Shown here one piece after another: positions 62,976 through 64,000 of a stretch of DNA of 64,000 nt (its first letter is position 1; each line of letters opens with the position of its first letter). The notes under the pieces are model-generated. The model was given only the letters and a program-made list of their open reading frames with translations. It ran no database searches and was not told where the DNA came from. The stretch is from Bostrychus sinensis (taxonomy: Eukaryota > Chordata > Actinopteri > Gobiiformes > Eleotridae). Location of the stretch: contig CM036247.1 in assembly GCA_020698575.1 (NCBI GenBank), positions 32,575,086 to 32,639,085 of the forward strand, given 5' to 3'. A program made the position numbers and the translations under genes.

Positions 62976-63516
62976 CAGTGGTGGAAGAAGTACTTTTTTT
63001 TTTTTTTTTTTTCTAAAAGTACAGATAAAGGAGCAAAAATTTACTTAAGTAAAAGTATCACCTTAAAATTTTGACTTAAGTAAAAGTATAAAAGTACTAA
63101 CTTTCAAATCTAAAAGTATTTCACACAGATTTAAGAATGAATAAATCTGTAAAATAAAAAAAAATAAAAAAGGATTTTGCTGAAAAACTGCTGAAAACGA
63201 ACGGCTAACGGTGCAACAGAAGAGACTGAATCTGTGAGTTTTTTTCTGAAGAGTACTACTTTACTGCATCTTTTATACTCATGTACTGTCTACAATGATG
63301 ATACAGTAAAACTAATGATTTTAAATCAAACTCAAAATACTTTTTACTTCAGACCAATTCAAAAAAAGTGGAGTAAAAAGTACAGATACTTGTTCTAAAA
63401 TGTAGTGAAGTAAAAGTAAAAGTACTCCTTTTAAATTGTACTCAAAGTACAGATACATGAAAATTGTACTTAAGTAAAGTAACTAAGTACTTTTACTTTG
63501 TTACATTCCACCACTG
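62976..63516. mobile_element. hAT-like MITE with perfect 8-bp duplication
   Basis: Same family as 8145-8666 (CAGTGGTGG...CCACCACTG). CCTGAATG is exactly duplicated at 62968-62975 and 63517-63524. The duplication includes the last four bases of the MITE at 62539-62971, so this element inserted across its right edge. Contains a 20-T run near 62994-63013. Confidence 0.93.
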
Positions 63517-63540
63517 CCTGAATGTATATGTATGGAAAAT

Positions 63541-64000
63541 GTCTTGTGCCCACCCTTGTGAAGCAAGGGTGGGGGCTGGACAGAGCATAAAATGGCTAAT
63601 TAGCATGGCTATTAACAACATGATGCTAACAGATAAATTAGCTCATTGCTACGTAGTGACAGCACTGAAATGCGCTGAAATGATCAGAAGTCCAGTCCAG
63701 TGATGGTGTATGGGCAGGACTAGAGCTGAGAGTGTTTCCAACTCTTGAGAAAGGCACTGCCGCAGCATACACGATTACTCAAACAAGCATGAATAAAACT
63801 GAAAATACTACTCCAGGTATGTTTTTGAGGTGGAAACAACATTAATCCAAAAAAGCTGATTTAGCAGATCAAACCTACAAACAAATCAATGCTAACCTCC
63901 CTGGCAGAGGAAATTAAAACCATTTTTTGTGTCCTGTTCCACCATTTGGGAAACAGCTTTAAAAGCGGAAGAAAGCTATAATTCTACTGCCCCCAAGTGG
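63541..64000. repeat. dispersed repeat, copy 2 of 2 (to about 63850), then unassigned sequence
   Basis: GGACAGAGCATAAAATGGCT to CTACTCCAGGTATGTTTTTG parallels 2636-3000 in the same orientation. The window ends ACTGCCCCCAAGTGG, a motif resembling GCCCCCTGCTGGC at the start of copy 1. Confidence 0.6.

Overview
The window is nuclear DNA of a ray-finned fish. It contains two spliced vertebrate genes whose products are recognisable from conserved peptides, GT-AG introns from 78 bp to more than 10 kb, and a dense load of Tc1/mariner, hAT-like, piggyBac-like, LINE and tRNA-derived SINE copies of teleost type. No operons, CRISPR arrays, rRNA or functional tRNA genes were seen. The species cannot be named from the sequence.

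Genes. sostdc1 (sclerostin domain-containing 1, a secreted cystine-knot BMP/Wnt modulator) is complete: two coding exons at 9048-9252 and 14328-14782, + strand, with a GC box, CCAAT box and TATA box just upstream. About 1 kb beyond its probable poly(A) signals, on the same strand, starts crppa (ispd; CDP-L-ribitol pyrophosphorylase A, needed for alpha-dystroglycan glycosylation). Nine crppa exons can be placed between 17184 and 45155. The tenth and last, about 34 codons by comparison with human, was not found and probably lies beyond 64000. The gene order and orientation match human 7p21. Exon 9 carries an apparent one-base insertion near 45050 that breaks the reading frame.

Layout. 1-8.9 kb: intergenic, with SINEs, a foldback element, a near-complete Tc1 copy (5722-7328) and a hAT-like MITE. 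8.9-16.2 kb: sostdc1; its intron holds two facing arrays of an 11-bp motif and a nested pair of hAT-like MITEs. 17.2-45.2 kb: crppa exons 1-9, whose introns hold a second Tc1, a 36-copy 21-bp minisatellite, LINE remnants and two abutting Tc1 remnants. 45.2-64 kb: the presumed last crppa intron, with a piggyBac-like element inside a foldback repeat, LINE tails, a hAT-like element with a palindromic GGCCGGCC core, and a second nested MITE pair with exact 8-bp duplications.

The two genes act in different pathways (extracellular BMP/Wnt signalling; cytosolic CDP-ribitol synthesis) and are linked only by synteny. I saw no sign of a new molecular system. The more unusual items are the crppa frameshift, the nested transposons with readable target-site duplications, the higher-order minisatellite, the facing arrays in the sostdc1 intron, and a three-copy element family with a GGCCGGCC core.
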